DNA of 64,000 bases. Source: Knoellia subterranea KCTC 19937. Its GTDB lineage: Bacteria; Actinomycetota; Actinomycetes; Actinomycetales; Dermatophilaceae. The stretch's first letter is position 1. Each line of letters starts with the position of its first letter. This document shows positions 7,302 to 15,094 of this stretch, in pieces. Where the stretch lies: the NCBI RefSeq assembly GCF_000768685.1, contig NZ_AVPK01000001.1, positions 620,001 through 684,000 on the forward strand, read 5' to 3'. The notes below the pieces were generated by a model, which made no database searches, was not told the origin of the DNA, and was given only the letters and a program-made list of their open reading frames with translations. Both the position numbers and the translations under genes were made by a program.

Positions 7302-9394
7302 CCGCGCAGTCCTCGCACGTCCCACACGAAGACGTCCTCGACCTGGGTCGGCTCCCCGAGGACCGTCGCGAGGGACTCGCGCAACGCGGTCGTCTCGGGC
7401 CGCGTCGGCAGCACGACAGCGTCGGTGCGCCACGCTCGGAGGTCGTCCTCGAACTGCTGACGTTGAGTGGCCGAAGCCGGCATCACGGCGTTCGCGGCAT
7501 TGACGTCGTAGAGCCACAGCGACAGGGCACGACGCCGCGCGCCGTACTGACCGCCGCGGTCCTCCTGCCCGTTGGGTCCGACGAAGTAGCCCTCGACCAG
7601 AGGGAACGCCATCGTGTCCGCCGCGAGCTGCCAGTCGAACGCGCGGGCGTCGACGATGTCCGGGGGTGGCACGGCCAGCACCGAGCCGCCGTGCGTCCAG
7701 TCCCGCCAGGCGTCCCCGGTGAAGAACGTCGGCACGGTCGGACGCGGATCCACCTGAAGGGGAGTGGGCAGGACGGGGAGCAGCGCGACGACAGCAGCGG
7801 CCGTGGCAATCCACCCACCGACACGCGGCCACCGATCGTCCCCTGACTCGGCGGCTGCTGCGGCCGACAACGGGGAGGCCTTCATCGCGGCGTCGATCCC
7901 GATGGCGAGCAGCCCGCCGATCGCCGGGATGGCGATCATGGCGAACCGGGTCGGCAGGACGTTCTCGAGGACGGGGAGTTCGTCGAGAAGCGACCACAGC
8001 GCAGGAATGCCGGTCGGTTGCCCGTGGAGCAGGACCTCCTCCCCCAGCGAGAGCCACGACGTCACGAGGACGACCGCCGCGAGCGCCCGCACGACCGGGC
8101 GTCGGAAGAGGGCGACGGCAATGACGACGGTGAGTACGAGGAGTGGCACCCCGAAGAAGGCGTTCTCCTCGGTCCGGTTCATCGACAGCGCCGCCGATGC
8201 CCACGGGTCGGCTCCGAAGGTGCGGGTCGCCCGACCCCACAGGGCGGCGAGGTCGTTGCCCCCGGGCGGGTGGTAGATCGAGGTGTAGCTCTGCGGCCCG
8301 AAGAACTGCCACCACAGCGGGAGCGCGACGACTGCGAGGCACAGGGCTGCTCCGATGCCGACGCCGGGCAGCAGACGGACGAGGTGGATCCGTCGGTGGA
8401 GCGCGAGCACGACGCCGGCCATGCCCATGCCGATCGCGGCGAGCAGCAGCGGCTCCTCGCCGATGAACAGTTGCCAGGTGACGAGCAGGCCCAGGACGAC
8501 ACCGTCCCGAACCCTCCGTCGGCCGCTCGCGAGCAGGAGGACACGGTCGACGATGACCGGGATGAGCACGAGGAAGATGAAGTTGGGGTGGCCGTTGGCG
8601 TGCGACACCATCGCCGGTGCGAACCCGGTGAACCAGCCGCCGATGGCGGACGCGGTGCGCCCCAGTCCTCGACGACGCAGGAACCAGAACCACGCCGCAG
8701 CGGTGCCCGCGAGACCGAGGAGCTCGACGACGAAGAAGGTCACGTGGGCGCTCGTCGCCAGAGTGAGTGGCGCGAGGGGCAGGCCGAGACCCGTGACGGC
8801 CGCATTGGCCATGAGGTTCACGCCGTCGGGGAAGTTCTGGCGGTCGCTGAAGAGCGGATTCGAGAAGCTCGCGACGTTGTGCGCCGACGCACCGAAGTAC
8901 CACTCGAACGCCTGGTGGTCCTGCACGCCCTGCGAGAGGTAGCCCGTGGACACGCGACCGACGAGCCCCGACAGCACGTGCAGCGCCGTCCCGAGATAGA
9001 CGGCCAGAACGAGGAGGTCGGGCCAGCGCCACGACACCCGTGTGGTCGTGATCGCGTCTCTCTCACCGGTTTTCGGCGTATGCCGTCCGCTCACCTCCTC
9101 TGCGCCCGTTTCCTGCGCAGTGGCCACCTCCGCCACGTCCGCCAACTCGACCGGCTCGCCGTCAGAGGTCGGGATGGGGGGCGCGGGGAGAAGATTCGAG
9201 CCGCCGCGAAGAAGGGCGTCATTGGCCGCGATCTGGGCGTCCAGGCGCCCGAGAACCTCGTCGACCCGGTCGGGTGGATAGCCCACGAACTGCAGCCGGA
9301 ACTCGCCGTGGTCCGGGTGTCGCCGCGCGAGGAACCACGCCAAGGTGCCGGCGACGAGCAGGACCGGAACGCTCAGGATGAGGGCCCAGGTCAT
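7298..9394 (-). CDS. Polytopic membrane protein with N-terminal TM plus DivIVA-like segment
   Basis: A 698-aa protein. Residues 1-20 form one membrane helix, followed by FRLQFVGYPPDRVDEVLGRL, which resembles the short DivIVA-domain motif, then a linker of about 60 residues. The linker contains an 18-bp copy of the scattered repeat, read here as SGRHT. From residue about 120 to 600 there are many hydrophobic helices like GT-C glycosyltransferases, and a soluble C-terminal region follows. The ATG at 9394 overlaps the stop of the SRPBCC gene. Function unrecognised; neighbours suggest envelope glycan assembly. Confidence 0.6.
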   Translation of the reverse strand: MTWALILSVPVLLVAGTLAWFLARRHPDHGEFRLQFVGYPPDRVDEVLGRLDAQIAANDALLRGGSNLLPAPPIPTSDGEPVELADVAEVATAQETGAEEVSGRHTPKTGERDAITTTRVSWRWPDLLVLAVYLGTALHVLSGLVGRVSTGYLSQGVQDHQAFEWYFGASAHNVASFSNPLFSDRQNFPDGVNLMANAAVTGLGLPLAPLTLATSAHVTFFVVELLGLAGTAAAWFWFLRRRGLGRTASAIGGWFTGFAPAMVSHANGHPNFIFLVLIPVIVDRVLLLASGRRRVRDGVVLGLLVTWQLFIGEEPLLLAAIGMGMAGVVLALHRRIHLVRLLPGVGIGAALCLAVVALPLWWQFFGPQSYTSIYHPPGGNDLAALWGRATRTFGADPWASAALSMNRTEENAFFGVPLLVLTVVIAVALFRRPVVRALAAVVLVTSWLSLGEEVLLHGQPTGIPALWSLLDELPVLENVLPTRFAMIAIPAIGGLLAIGIDAAMKASPLSAAAAAESGDDRWPRVGGWIATAAAVVALLPVLPTPLQVDPRPTVPTFFTGDAWRDWTHGGSVLAVPPPDIVDARAFDWQLAADTMAFPLVEGYFVGPNGQEDRGGQYGARRRALSLWLYDVNAANAVMPASATQRQQFEDDLRAWRTDAVVLPTRPETTALRESLATVLGEPTQVEDVFVWDVRGLRG
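9078..9095 (+). repeat. Scattered repeat GTATGCCGTCCGCTCACC, exact copy inside a gene
   Basis: Exact 18-bp copy within the linker of the polytopic membrane protein gene, where the minus strand reads SGRHT plus the next codon. Confidence 0.9.
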
Positions 9395-9810
9395 CGCGTC
9401 ACCGTGGCGATGCGGCGGACGACGGGCCCGAAGAGGAGAGGCCCGACGACGTCGCCGACACGACGGGTCAGCGGAGACAGCAGCTTCCCGCCGAACCACA
9501 GCTCCTCGGTCCAGGTCAGTCGCGAGCCGGCACCGGACGGCGAGACGACGCCCTCGGCCCAGCCGTGGATCGGGCCGGTCTTGTGCACCCGCCAGCGCAA
9601 CGGCGGCTCCCACTCGGCCACGACCATCGAGTCATCGAGGCGGACCGGGCCGAGCGTGGTTCGGACCGTGAAGGACCAGCCCTCGTGGGGCTCCCCGCCG
9701 TCCGTCCTCGTCGTGGTGAGAGGCACGGTGGCCGTGTGAGCGCCGAAGTCGACCGCCCGGGCCCAGAGTTCGGCCGGCGTCAGGGAGGACTCACCCGTGA
9801 CCGTGAACAT
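9391..9810 (-). CDS. SRPBCC / polyketide-cyclase-like protein
   Basis: A 139-aa single-domain protein with the strand pattern of the START/Bet v1-like fold: MFTVTGESSLTPAELWARAVDF at the start, a conserved central GWAEGVVSPSGAGSRLTWTEEL, and a long C-terminal helix with a hydrophobic VVGPLLFGPVVRR end. Such proteins bind hydrophobic ligands; the ligand is unknown. The start overlaps the upstream gene by 20 bp and the stop overlaps the downstream start by 4 bp, so it is part of the 10.1-6.1 kb operon. Confidence 0.65.
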   Translation of the reverse strand: MFTVTGESSLTPAELWARAVDFGAHTATVPLTTTRTDGGEPHEGWSFTVRTTLGPVRLDDSMVVAEWEPPLRWRVHKTGPIHGWAEGVVSPSGAGSRLTWTEELWFGGKLLSPLTRRVGDVVGPLLFGPVVRRIATVTR

Positions 9811-10099
9811 CGTCGGGCACCTCCACGTCGACGCGGCGGGTGAGTGCCTCCTCCTGCTCGGCCAGCCGGTCACGTCGCTCCTGGAGGGCGACGTCGACGG
9901 CGGCGGGCTCGTAGCCGTAGGCAGCGGTTCCGAGCGCCAGCTGGTCGACGTCACCGGCGGTGAGTTGCTCCGGCAGTTCCAGGGGCGGCTTCGAGGACGT
10001 CGCCTCGGCCATCCCGGCGAGGTCGAGTCGATCGGTCGCGACGAGAACCGTCACCGTGATGACGGTGACGGCGAGGAGTCCGAGGGCAACCCACTGCAC
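9791..10099 (-). CDS. Membrane-anchored DivIVA-domain-like protein
   Basis: A 102-aa protein: one membrane helix (about residues 3-22), then a linker and the segment LTAGDVDQLALGTAAYGYEPAAVDVALQERRDRL, which matches the DivIVA-domain pattern GY-x-P-x2-VD followed by coiled coil. The family has a member at the equivalent mycobacterial position (Rv1209, from memory). Possibly a scaffold at the septum or pole. GTG start with a leaderless -10 box 6 nt upstream. First gene of the membrane-protein operon. Confidence 0.6.
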   Translation of the reverse strand: MQWVALGLLAVTVITVTVLVATDRLDLAGMAEATSSKPPLELPEQLTAGDVDQLALGTAAYGYEPAAVDVALQERRDRLAEQEEALTRRVDVEVPDDVHGHG

Positions 10100-10105
10100 G
10101 CGTCG

Positions 10106-10111
10106 ATCCTA
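10106..10111 (-). promoter_or_regulatory. -10 box TAGGAT, leaderless start
   Basis: TAGGAT on the minus strand ends 6 nt before the GTG at 10099 of the DivIVA-like gene. Confidence 0.5.
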
Positions 10112-10128
10112 GGGTTCGTGGCCGAGGG

Positions 10129-10935
10129 TCACTCGGCGTGTGTGCCGGAACCCTCGGGTGCGTCGACCTCCCGTCCGCGATCGGCGGCGAGGATCGTGCC
10201 CACGGCCTCGTCGACATCGTCGGTGAGCGTGATGAGGTCGAGGTCCTTGGCGCTGATCGTTCCGGCGCCGAGGGCAGCGGACTTCAGCCAGTCGATCAGG
10301 CCCTGCCAATAGGTCGTTCCCATGAGGACGATGGGGAACGACGTCACCTTCTGGGTCTGCACGAGCGTGATGGCCTCGAAGAGCTCGTCGAGCGTGCCGA
10401 AGCCGCCGGGCAGGACGATGAAGCCCTGCGCGTACTTGACGAACATCGTCTTGCGGGCGAAGAAGTAGCGGAAGTTCACGCCCAGGTCGACGTACTCGTT
10501 GAGACCGGTCTCGAAGGGCAACTCGATCCCGAGCCCGACCGAGGTTCCACCCGCGCCGCAGGCACCCTTGTTGGCCGCCTCCATGGCGCCGGGTCCGCCA
10601 CCGGTGATCACGGCATACCCGGCGTGGACGAGAGCCGCGCCGACGCGCTCACCGAGCGCATAGGTGGGGTCGTCCGCCTTGGTCCGGGCCGAGCCGAAGA
10701 CGCTCACGGCCGGCCCGAGTTCGGCCAACGCGCCGAATCCCTCGACGAACTCGGACTGGATCCGCATCACGCGCCACGGGTCGGTGTGGACCCAGTCCGC
10801 CGGACCGCGGCTGTCGAGCAGGCGCTGGTCGGTCGTCGAGTCGGGCACCTTGGAGCGCCGCATGACAACGGGACCCTTGTAGTAGTCCTGCGTCGCGTCC
10901 CAGGGCTGTGGTGCGTCCTGCGCTGCATCAGTCAC
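10129..10935 (-). CDS. TIGR00730 / LOG-family Rossmann-fold protein
   Basis: A 268-aa protein of the LOG family (cytokinin riboside 5'-monophosphate phosphoribohydrolase-like, formerly misnamed lysine decarboxylase). It carries the two family signatures: TGGGPGAMEAANKGA (about residue 110) and LPGGFGTLDELFE (about residue 175), which form the nucleotide-binding and catalytic site. Bacterial members hydrolyse nucleoside monophosphates. Its place between the DivIVA-like gene and dapE matches the mycobacterial order. The GTG start is supported by TAGGTT 6 nt upstream. Confidence 0.88.
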   Translation of the reverse strand: MTDAAQDAPQPWDATQDYYKGPVVMRRSKVPDSTTDQRLLDSRGPADWVHTDPWRVMRIQSEFVEGFGALAELGPAVSVFGSARTKADDPTYALGERVGAALVHAGYAVITGGGPGAMEAANKGACGAGGTSVGLGIELPFETGLNEYVDLGVNFRYFFARKTMFVKYAQGFIVLPGGFGTLDELFEAITLVQTQKVTSFPIVLMGTTYWQGLIDWLKSAALGAGTISAKDLDLITLTDDVDEAVGTILAADRGREVDAPEGSGTHAE

Positions 10936-10941
10936 GGTGCC

Positions 10942-10947
10942 AACCTA
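10942..10947 (-). promoter_or_regulatory. -10 box TAGGTT, leaderless start for the LOG-family gene
   Basis: TAGGTT on the minus strand ends 6 nt before the GTG at 10935. It overlaps the last codons of dapE, so the gene has its own promoter inside the upstream reading frame. Confidence 0.5.
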
Positions 10948-12027
10948 GGCCAGCCACCTGAGCATGGCCGCCTCTGAGGACTGGAGCTGGTCGATCGGGC
11001 ATCGTTCCTCGTCGTGGTGGGCGAGGTTGGGGTCGCCCGGTCCGAAGTTCACGGCCGGGACGCCCATCGCCTGGAAGCGGGCGACGTCGGTCCACCCCTG
11101 CTTCGCGATGACGTCGACGCCGAGGGCCTCGACGAACGCACGGGCTGCCGGCAGGTCGAGCCCGGGTCGCGCGCCGCCGGCGTTGTCGGTCACGGCGAAG
11201 GTCAGGCCGTCGAAGACCTCGTGCATGTGCGCCACCGCCTCCTCCTCGCTGCGATCGGGGGCGTAGCGGTAGTTGACGGTCACCGTGCAGCGGTCGGGAA
11301 TGACGTTGCCGGCGATGCCGCCGCTGATGCCGACGGCGTTGAGCGCCTCGCGATACTCGAGCCCGTCGACCTCGACCGTCCGGGTCTCGTAGGCCGTGAG
11401 GCGGGTCAGGATCTCGGCCGCGTCGTGGATGGCGTTGTGGCCGTTCCACGGGCGGGCCGAGTGCGCCGCCGCACCCTTGGTGGTGAGGTCGATGCGGAGA
11501 GTTCCCTTGCACCCGCCCTCGATGATCGCCCCCGTCGGCTCGAGCAGCACGGCGAAGTCGGCGTCCTCGATGAGGTCGGGGCGCTGCTGCTGGATGTGGA
11601 GGAGGCCGTTGTGCTCGCTCTCGATCTCCTCACCTTCGTAGAACACGTAGGTGACGTCGCGGCTCGGCACGGGAACCGTTGCGGCGAGCCGGAGTTGGAC
11701 GGCGACGCCACCCTTCATGTCGACGGTGCCGCGGCCCCACAGGACCTCTCCCTCGCCGTCACCGCCGGGCAGGCGACGGGTCGGCAGGTTCGGCGGATCG
11801 GTGAGGGGGACGGTGTCGATGTGCCCCGCGAGGACGACGCGTTCGTCGTGTCCGAACTCGGTCCGGGCCACGACCGTGTTGCCGATCCGGGTCACCGTGA
11901 GGTGCTCGAGCGGTCGCAGGGCCTCTTCGATCGCGTCGGCGATCGTCGCCTCCCCCAGGCTCACGGACACGATGTCGCAGAGGGCTGCAGTGAGGGTGAC
12001 AACGTCGGAAGTGAGGTCGAGCGGCAT
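10945..12027 (-). CDS. dapE: Succinyl-diaminopimelate desuccinylase
   Basis: M20-family metalloenzyme of 360 aa releasing LL-diaminopimelate from its N-succinyl derivative in lysine and peptidoglycan synthesis. Metal ligands and motifs: VVLAGHIDTVP (His about 67), LWGRGTVDMKGG (Asp), FYEGEEIESE (catalytic Glu pair), and the dimerisation-domain HSARPWNGHNAIHDA. TAGGGT 7 nt upstream supports the ATG at 12027. dapD lies about 540 bp away on the other strand and dapC is also in this window. Confidence 0.92.
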   Translation of the reverse strand: MPLDLTSDVVTLTAALCDIVSVSLGEATIADAIEEALRPLEHLTVTRIGNTVVARTEFGHDERVVLAGHIDTVPLTDPPNLPTRRLPGGDGEGEVLWGRGTVDMKGGVAVQLRLAATVPVPSRDVTYVFYEGEEIESEHNGLLHIQQQRPDLIEDADFAVLLEPTGAIIEGGCKGTLRIDLTTKGAAAHSARPWNGHNAIHDAAEILTRLTAYETRTVEVDGLEYREALNAVGISGGIAGNVIPDRCTVTVNYRYAPDRSEEEAVAHMHEVFDGLTFAVTDNAGGARPGLDLPAARAFVEALGVDVIAKQGWTDVARFQAMGVPAVNFGPGDPNLAHHDEERCPIDQLQSSEAAMLRWLA

Positions 12028-12034
12028 ACGCGAA

Positions 12035-12040
12035 ACCCTA
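12035..12040 (-). promoter_or_regulatory. -10 box TAGGGT, leaderless start for dapE
   Basis: TAGGGT on the minus strand ends 7 nt before the ATG at 12027; no Shine-Dalgarno sequence is present. Confidence 0.55.
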
Positions 12041-12063
12041 CCGACGGAGGGTGAGCGCCGCGG

Positions 12064-12528
12064 TCAGGTGGGCCGGTCGAAGTCGGCACCACGACCGACC
12101 GCGAAGACGTCCAGCGTGATCTCGGCCGGGTTGCGCGGATTGAGGGTCGGCATGTCCCCCACCTTGCACTCGAGCAGTCCCCACATCATCTCGGCCGTGC
12201 TCGCCGGTGCCGCTGCCGCAGCGATGTCGAGATCCTTCCAGATCACGGCGAGGCGTATGCCGTCATGCCGAGTCACCCAGTGCCCGAAGGCGTCGTTGAA
12301 CGCGTCCCAGTTCGGACCGGCCCACTCGGGCAGGTCGAAGACCTCGTGCAGGTGGGCGTGGGCCTCCGCGCGAGTCGTCATCCGCGCGCCCTCGAGCACG
12401 ACCCGCTCGTAGTCCCACCTGTCGAGGAAGGCGTCGAGTTCTGGCTCGACGTCGGAGTGCACTCGCCACAGCGGACCGGAGGTCAGCCACGGCAACTCCG
12501 TCCGGATCGGGGGTCGCGGGAAGGGCAT
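12064..12528 (-). CDS. Barstar-domain (ribonuclease-inhibitor-like) protein
   Basis: A 154-aa protein whose central part (about residues 40-115) matches the barstar fold: [20 protein letters not shown], then the signature [19 protein letters not shown]. Barstar binds and neutralises barnase-type RNases. No barnase gene is adjacent, as is common for housekeeping barstar-like proteins in Actinobacteria. It may inhibit a secreted RNase or a related toxin encoded elsewhere. Divergent from dapD with only 36 bp between start codons. Confidence 0.75.
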   Translation of the reverse strand: MPFPRPPIRTELPWLTSGPLWRVHSDVEPELDAFLDRWDYERVVLEGARMTTRAEAHAHLHEVFDLPEWAGPNWDAFNDAFGHWVTRHDGIRLAVIWKDLDIAAAAAPASTAEMMWGLLECKVGDMPTLNPRNPAEITLDVFAVGRGADFDRPT

Positions 12529-12534
12529 GCAGGA

Positions 12535-12540
12535 AGCCTA
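12535..12540 (-). promoter_or_regulatory. -10 box TAGGCT, leaderless start for barstar-like gene
   Basis: TAGGCT on the minus strand ends 6 nt before the ATG at 12528. Confidence 0.5.
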
Positions 12541-12551
12541 GGTGCGGGCCC

Positions 12552-12557
12552 TAGGCT
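12552..12557 (+). promoter_or_regulatory. -10 box TAGGCT, leaderless start for dapD
   Basis: TAGGCT ends 7 nt before the dapD ATG at 12565. It faces the barstar -10 box 11 bp away, so the two divergent promoters overlap and may compete. Confidence 0.55.
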
Positions 12558-12564
12558 TGGCGTC

Positions 12565-13488
12565 ATGACTGCGCGCACCGCTCACGGCTTCGGCCTGCTC
12601 ACCCTTCATGGCGACAGCGTCCTCGACGCCTGGTTCCCGGCCCCTGCGCTGGGTGAGGTGGGCGACGCGCAGGAGCCCGAGGGTCTGGGCGCGCTGGCCG
12701 TGGCCGACGAGGCGCGCGGCGTGACTCGGGAGGTCCGCCAGGTCGAGATCGACCTCGATGCAGCGCCTGTCGACGCCGCAGACGCCTGGTTGCGCCTGCA
12801 CCTGCTGTCGCACCGTCTTGTCACGCCCAACTCGATCTCCCTCGACGGTCTCTTCGGTGCGCTCACCAATGTCGTGTGGACGAGTCAGGGCCCGTGCGCG
12901 GTCGAGGGTTTCGAGCTGACGCGTCTCGGGCTGTTGGCCCGCGGTCCGCTGCAGGTCTTCGGCATCGACAAGTTCCCGCGGATGACCGACTATGTCGTGC
13001 CGTCAGGTGTGCGCATCGCCGATGCCGACCGTGTGCGTCTGGGAGCCCACCTCGCCAGCGGGACGACCGTGATGCACGAGGGTTTCGTGAACTTCAACGC
13101 CGGGACACTCGGCGCCTCGATGGTGGAGGGCCGCATCTCCCAGGGCGTCGTCGTGGGTGATGGCTCCGACATCGGCGGCGGCGCCTCGACGATGGGCACC
13201 CTCTCCGGCGGCGGCACCGAACGGGTCTCCATCGGTGAGCGTTGCCTGCTGGGTGCCGAGTCGGGCCTCGGCATCGCCCTCGGCGACGACTGCGTGATCG
13301 AGGCGGGGCTCTACGTCACGGCCGGCACCAAGGTGACCCTGCCCGACGGCAAGGTGACCAAGGCCAGCGAGCTGTCCGGCCAGTCCAACCTGCTCTTCCT
13401 CCGCAACTCCGTCACCGGTGCGGTCGAGGCCCGCCCTCGTGACGGCCACGGCATCGTGCTGAACTCCGCGCTCCACGCGAACGACTGA
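12565..13488 (+). CDS. dapD: 2,3,4,5-tetrahydropyridine-2,6-dicarboxylate N-succinyltransferase
   Basis: Trimeric left-handed beta-helix acyltransferase of 307 aa that succinylates tetrahydrodipicolinate in the DAP/lysine pathway. The actinobacterial form is recognised by [20 protein letters not shown] and the following hexapeptide-repeat region ([33 protein letters not shown]). It acts upstream of dapC and dapE, both in this window. The stop TGA overlaps the next ATG by one base (TGATG), suggesting coupling to the downstream gene. Confidence 0.93.
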   Translation: MTARTAHGFGLLTLHGDSVLDAWFPAPALGEVGDAQEPEGLGALAVADEARGVTREVRQVEIDLDAAPVDAADAWLRLHLLSHRLVTPNSISLDGLFGALTNVVWTSQGPCAVEGFELTRLGLLARGPLQVFGIDKFPRMTDYVVPSGVRIADADRVRLGAHLASGTTVMHEGFVNFNAGTLGASMVEGRISQGVVVGDGSDIGGGASTMGTLSGGGTERVSIGERCLLGAESGLGIALGDDCVIEAGLYVTAGTKVTLPDGKVTKASELSGQSNLLFLRNSVTGAVEARPRDGHGIVLNSALHAND

Positions 13489-14372
13489 TGCGATCGACCC
13501 GCGGTGGGATCACCCTTGCCGAGGAGCAGCCCCCGCGGGGTGGCCCTCGGTGGATCGCGCGCGGGATCATCCTCTCGCTCGTCGCCCTCGTCGGGCTCGG
13601 CGCATGGTTCGGTGGGCGGAGCCTGGTGCTCGGCGTGCTCGGCCCGCGGTGCCAGGCCACCGCTGCGGGCAACTCGGTCGACTTCGACCCCGAACAAATG
13701 AGCAACGCGGCGACGATCACGGCCATCGCACTCAAGCGGGGGCTGCCCGCGCGGGCGGCGACCATCGCCCTCGCGACCGCCATCCAGGAGTCCAAGCTGC
13801 GCAACATCCGCTACGGCGACCGGGACTCCGTTGGCCTGTTCCAGCAGCGACCGTCACAGGGGTGGGGCACCGTCGAGGAGATCCTCGACCCGGAGTACTC
13901 CACCAACAAGTTCTATGACGCCCTGGTCAAGGTCGATGACTGGGAGAGCGCCACGATCACCGTCGTGGCCCAGAAGGTCCAGCGCAGTGCGTACCCCGAG
14001 GCCTATGCCGACCACGAGCAGGAGGGCCGCATCCTCGCCTCGACCCTCGCGGGCCACTCACCCCGGGGGTTCGGGTGCCGGCTCGACGACCCCCAGGGCG
14101 AGGCCGACGTGGCCATGGTCGAGCGACTGCTCACCAATGAGTACGACCTCAAGGCCGCCGGTGGGGACGGCACCCTCACGGTCACCGCACCGAGCGACCA
14201 GTTCGCGTGGTCGATCGCCGCATGGTCGGTGGCCAAGGCCGTGGACACCGGCATCACCGGCGTGACCGTCAGCGATCGCCGCTGGACCCGCAGCCGCGAC
14301 TCCGACGCCTGGACGTGGCAGACGACCGACTCCCCCGCGGGCACCCGACAGGTCGTCCTCCACCTCACCTGA
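13488..14372 (+). CDS. Membrane-anchored lysozyme-like (transglycosylase-fold) protein
   Basis: A 294-aa protein with one N-terminal membrane helix (about residues 21-45) and an extracytoplasmic domain. The segment AATIALATAIQESKLRNIRYGDRDSVGLFQQRPSQGWGT resembles the catalytic Glu and GLFQ region of lytic-transglycosylase/lysozyme-like folds found in actinobacterial wall proteins. The C-terminal 90 residues are not recognised. Homologues are sometimes labelled heavy-metal transporter, which this sequence does not support. Overlaps dapD by 1 bp. Confidence 0.55.
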   Translation: MRSTRGGITLAEEQPPRGGPRWIARGIILSLVALVGLGAWFGGRSLVLGVLGPRCQATAAGNSVDFDPEQMSNAATITAIALKRGLPARAATIALATAIQESKLRNIRYGDRDSVGLFQQRPSQGWGTVEEILDPEYSTNKFYDALVKVDDWESATITVVAQKVQRSAYPEAYADHEQEGRILASTLAGHSPRGFGCRLDDPQGEADVAMVERLLTNEYDLKAAGGDGTLTVTAPSDQFAWSIAAWSVAKAVDTGITGVTVSDRRWTRSRDSDAWTWQTTDSPAGTRQVVLHLT

Positions 14373-14390
14373 GCCACACCACTCCGAATT

Positions 14391-14414
14391 TGCACTTTGG
14401 AGCCATAAAGTGCA
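14391..14414. promoter_or_regulatory. Palindromic operator upstream of TetR-MMPL operon
   Basis: TGCACTTT (14391-14398) and AAAGTGCA (14407-14414) form a perfect inverted repeat with an 8-bp spacer. Another TGCACT follows at 14419-14424 next to the ATG at 14425. The size and place fit a TetR-family binding site for autoregulation. Confidence 0.55.
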
Positions 14415-14424
14415 CTCTTGCACT

Positions 14425-15006
14425 ATGGCCACTCAGAGTGCAACGTCCCGTCGAGAGCAAACCGCTCGTCGGATCTCGCGCTGCGCCCAGGAATTGGCCA
14501 TCGAGCACGGCTTCGACGGGTTCACCCTGGAAGAGCTCGCCGACCGGGCCGGAGTGTCGCGGCGAACCCTGTTCAACTACTTCCCCGGCAAGGAAGCGGC
14601 CGTCCTCGACAGCCCTGACTGCATCGGTCAGGACGACCTCGCGGTCTTCGTCGCAGGCGGCCCCGATGGCCACCTGCTGCGCGACCTCGGCCACCTCGTC
14701 GTGAGGATCCACACCCGCGAGGAACCCACCCACGAGGACTGGCACCGCATCCACGCTCTCTTCGAACGCAACCCGAGGCTCATCACGGTCGCCAAGGAAC
14801 GCTTCGAAGGCATGGTGGCCCAGGTCCGCGAGGCCATCGAAGAGCGCGAGGATCTGCCGCCCGGCCACGATCGCGCCCGGGTGGCCGTCGCCCTCATCGT
14901 CGGTCTCTTCCACAACGCGATGTCCACGTTCCTCCTCGACGAGGACCGCGACTTCCCCACCGACTTCATGGCTGGTGTCGACGAAGCCATCCGCCTCCTC
15001 GCCTGA
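14425..15006 (+). CDS. TetR-family transcriptional regulator
   Basis: A 193-aa TetR regulator. The N-terminal helix-turn-helix lies at about residues 33-60 (FTLEELADRAGVSRRTLFNYF). The C-terminal ligand-binding half is diverged, as usual. The ATG at 14425 was preferred to a GTG at 14410 because the latter lies inside the palindromic operator. It is followed 88 bp later by an MMPL exporter and probably represses that gene and itself. Confidence 0.85.
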   Translation: MATQSATSRREQTARRISRCAQELAIEHGFDGFTLEELADRAGVSRRTLFNYFPGKEAAVLDSPDCIGQDDLAVFVAGGPDGHLLRDLGHLVVRIHTREEPTHEDWHRIHALFERNPRLITVAKERFEGMVAQVREAIEEREDLPPGHDRARVAVALIVGLFHNAMSTFLLDEDRDFPTDFMAGVDEAIRLLA

Positions 15007-15094
15007 ACCGACCGCATCCCGCACGCGCACCAACCGTGCGCGGTCGTCGACGGCTCTACCACCCACACCACTCCACCAAGGGAGCAGCTTCGCC

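Noticed and set aside
6069-9032. One 987-codon frame joining the mannosyltransferase with upstream sequence
   Set aside because: Upstream of 7301 the translation is an Arg-rich shadow of the overlapping membrane protein gene; the ATGA overlap at 7298-7301 defines the true start.
12064-12528. Barstar gene as part of a local barnase toxin-immunity pair
   Set aside because: No barnase-like or other RNase gene lies next to it; both neighbours are lysine biosynthesis genes.
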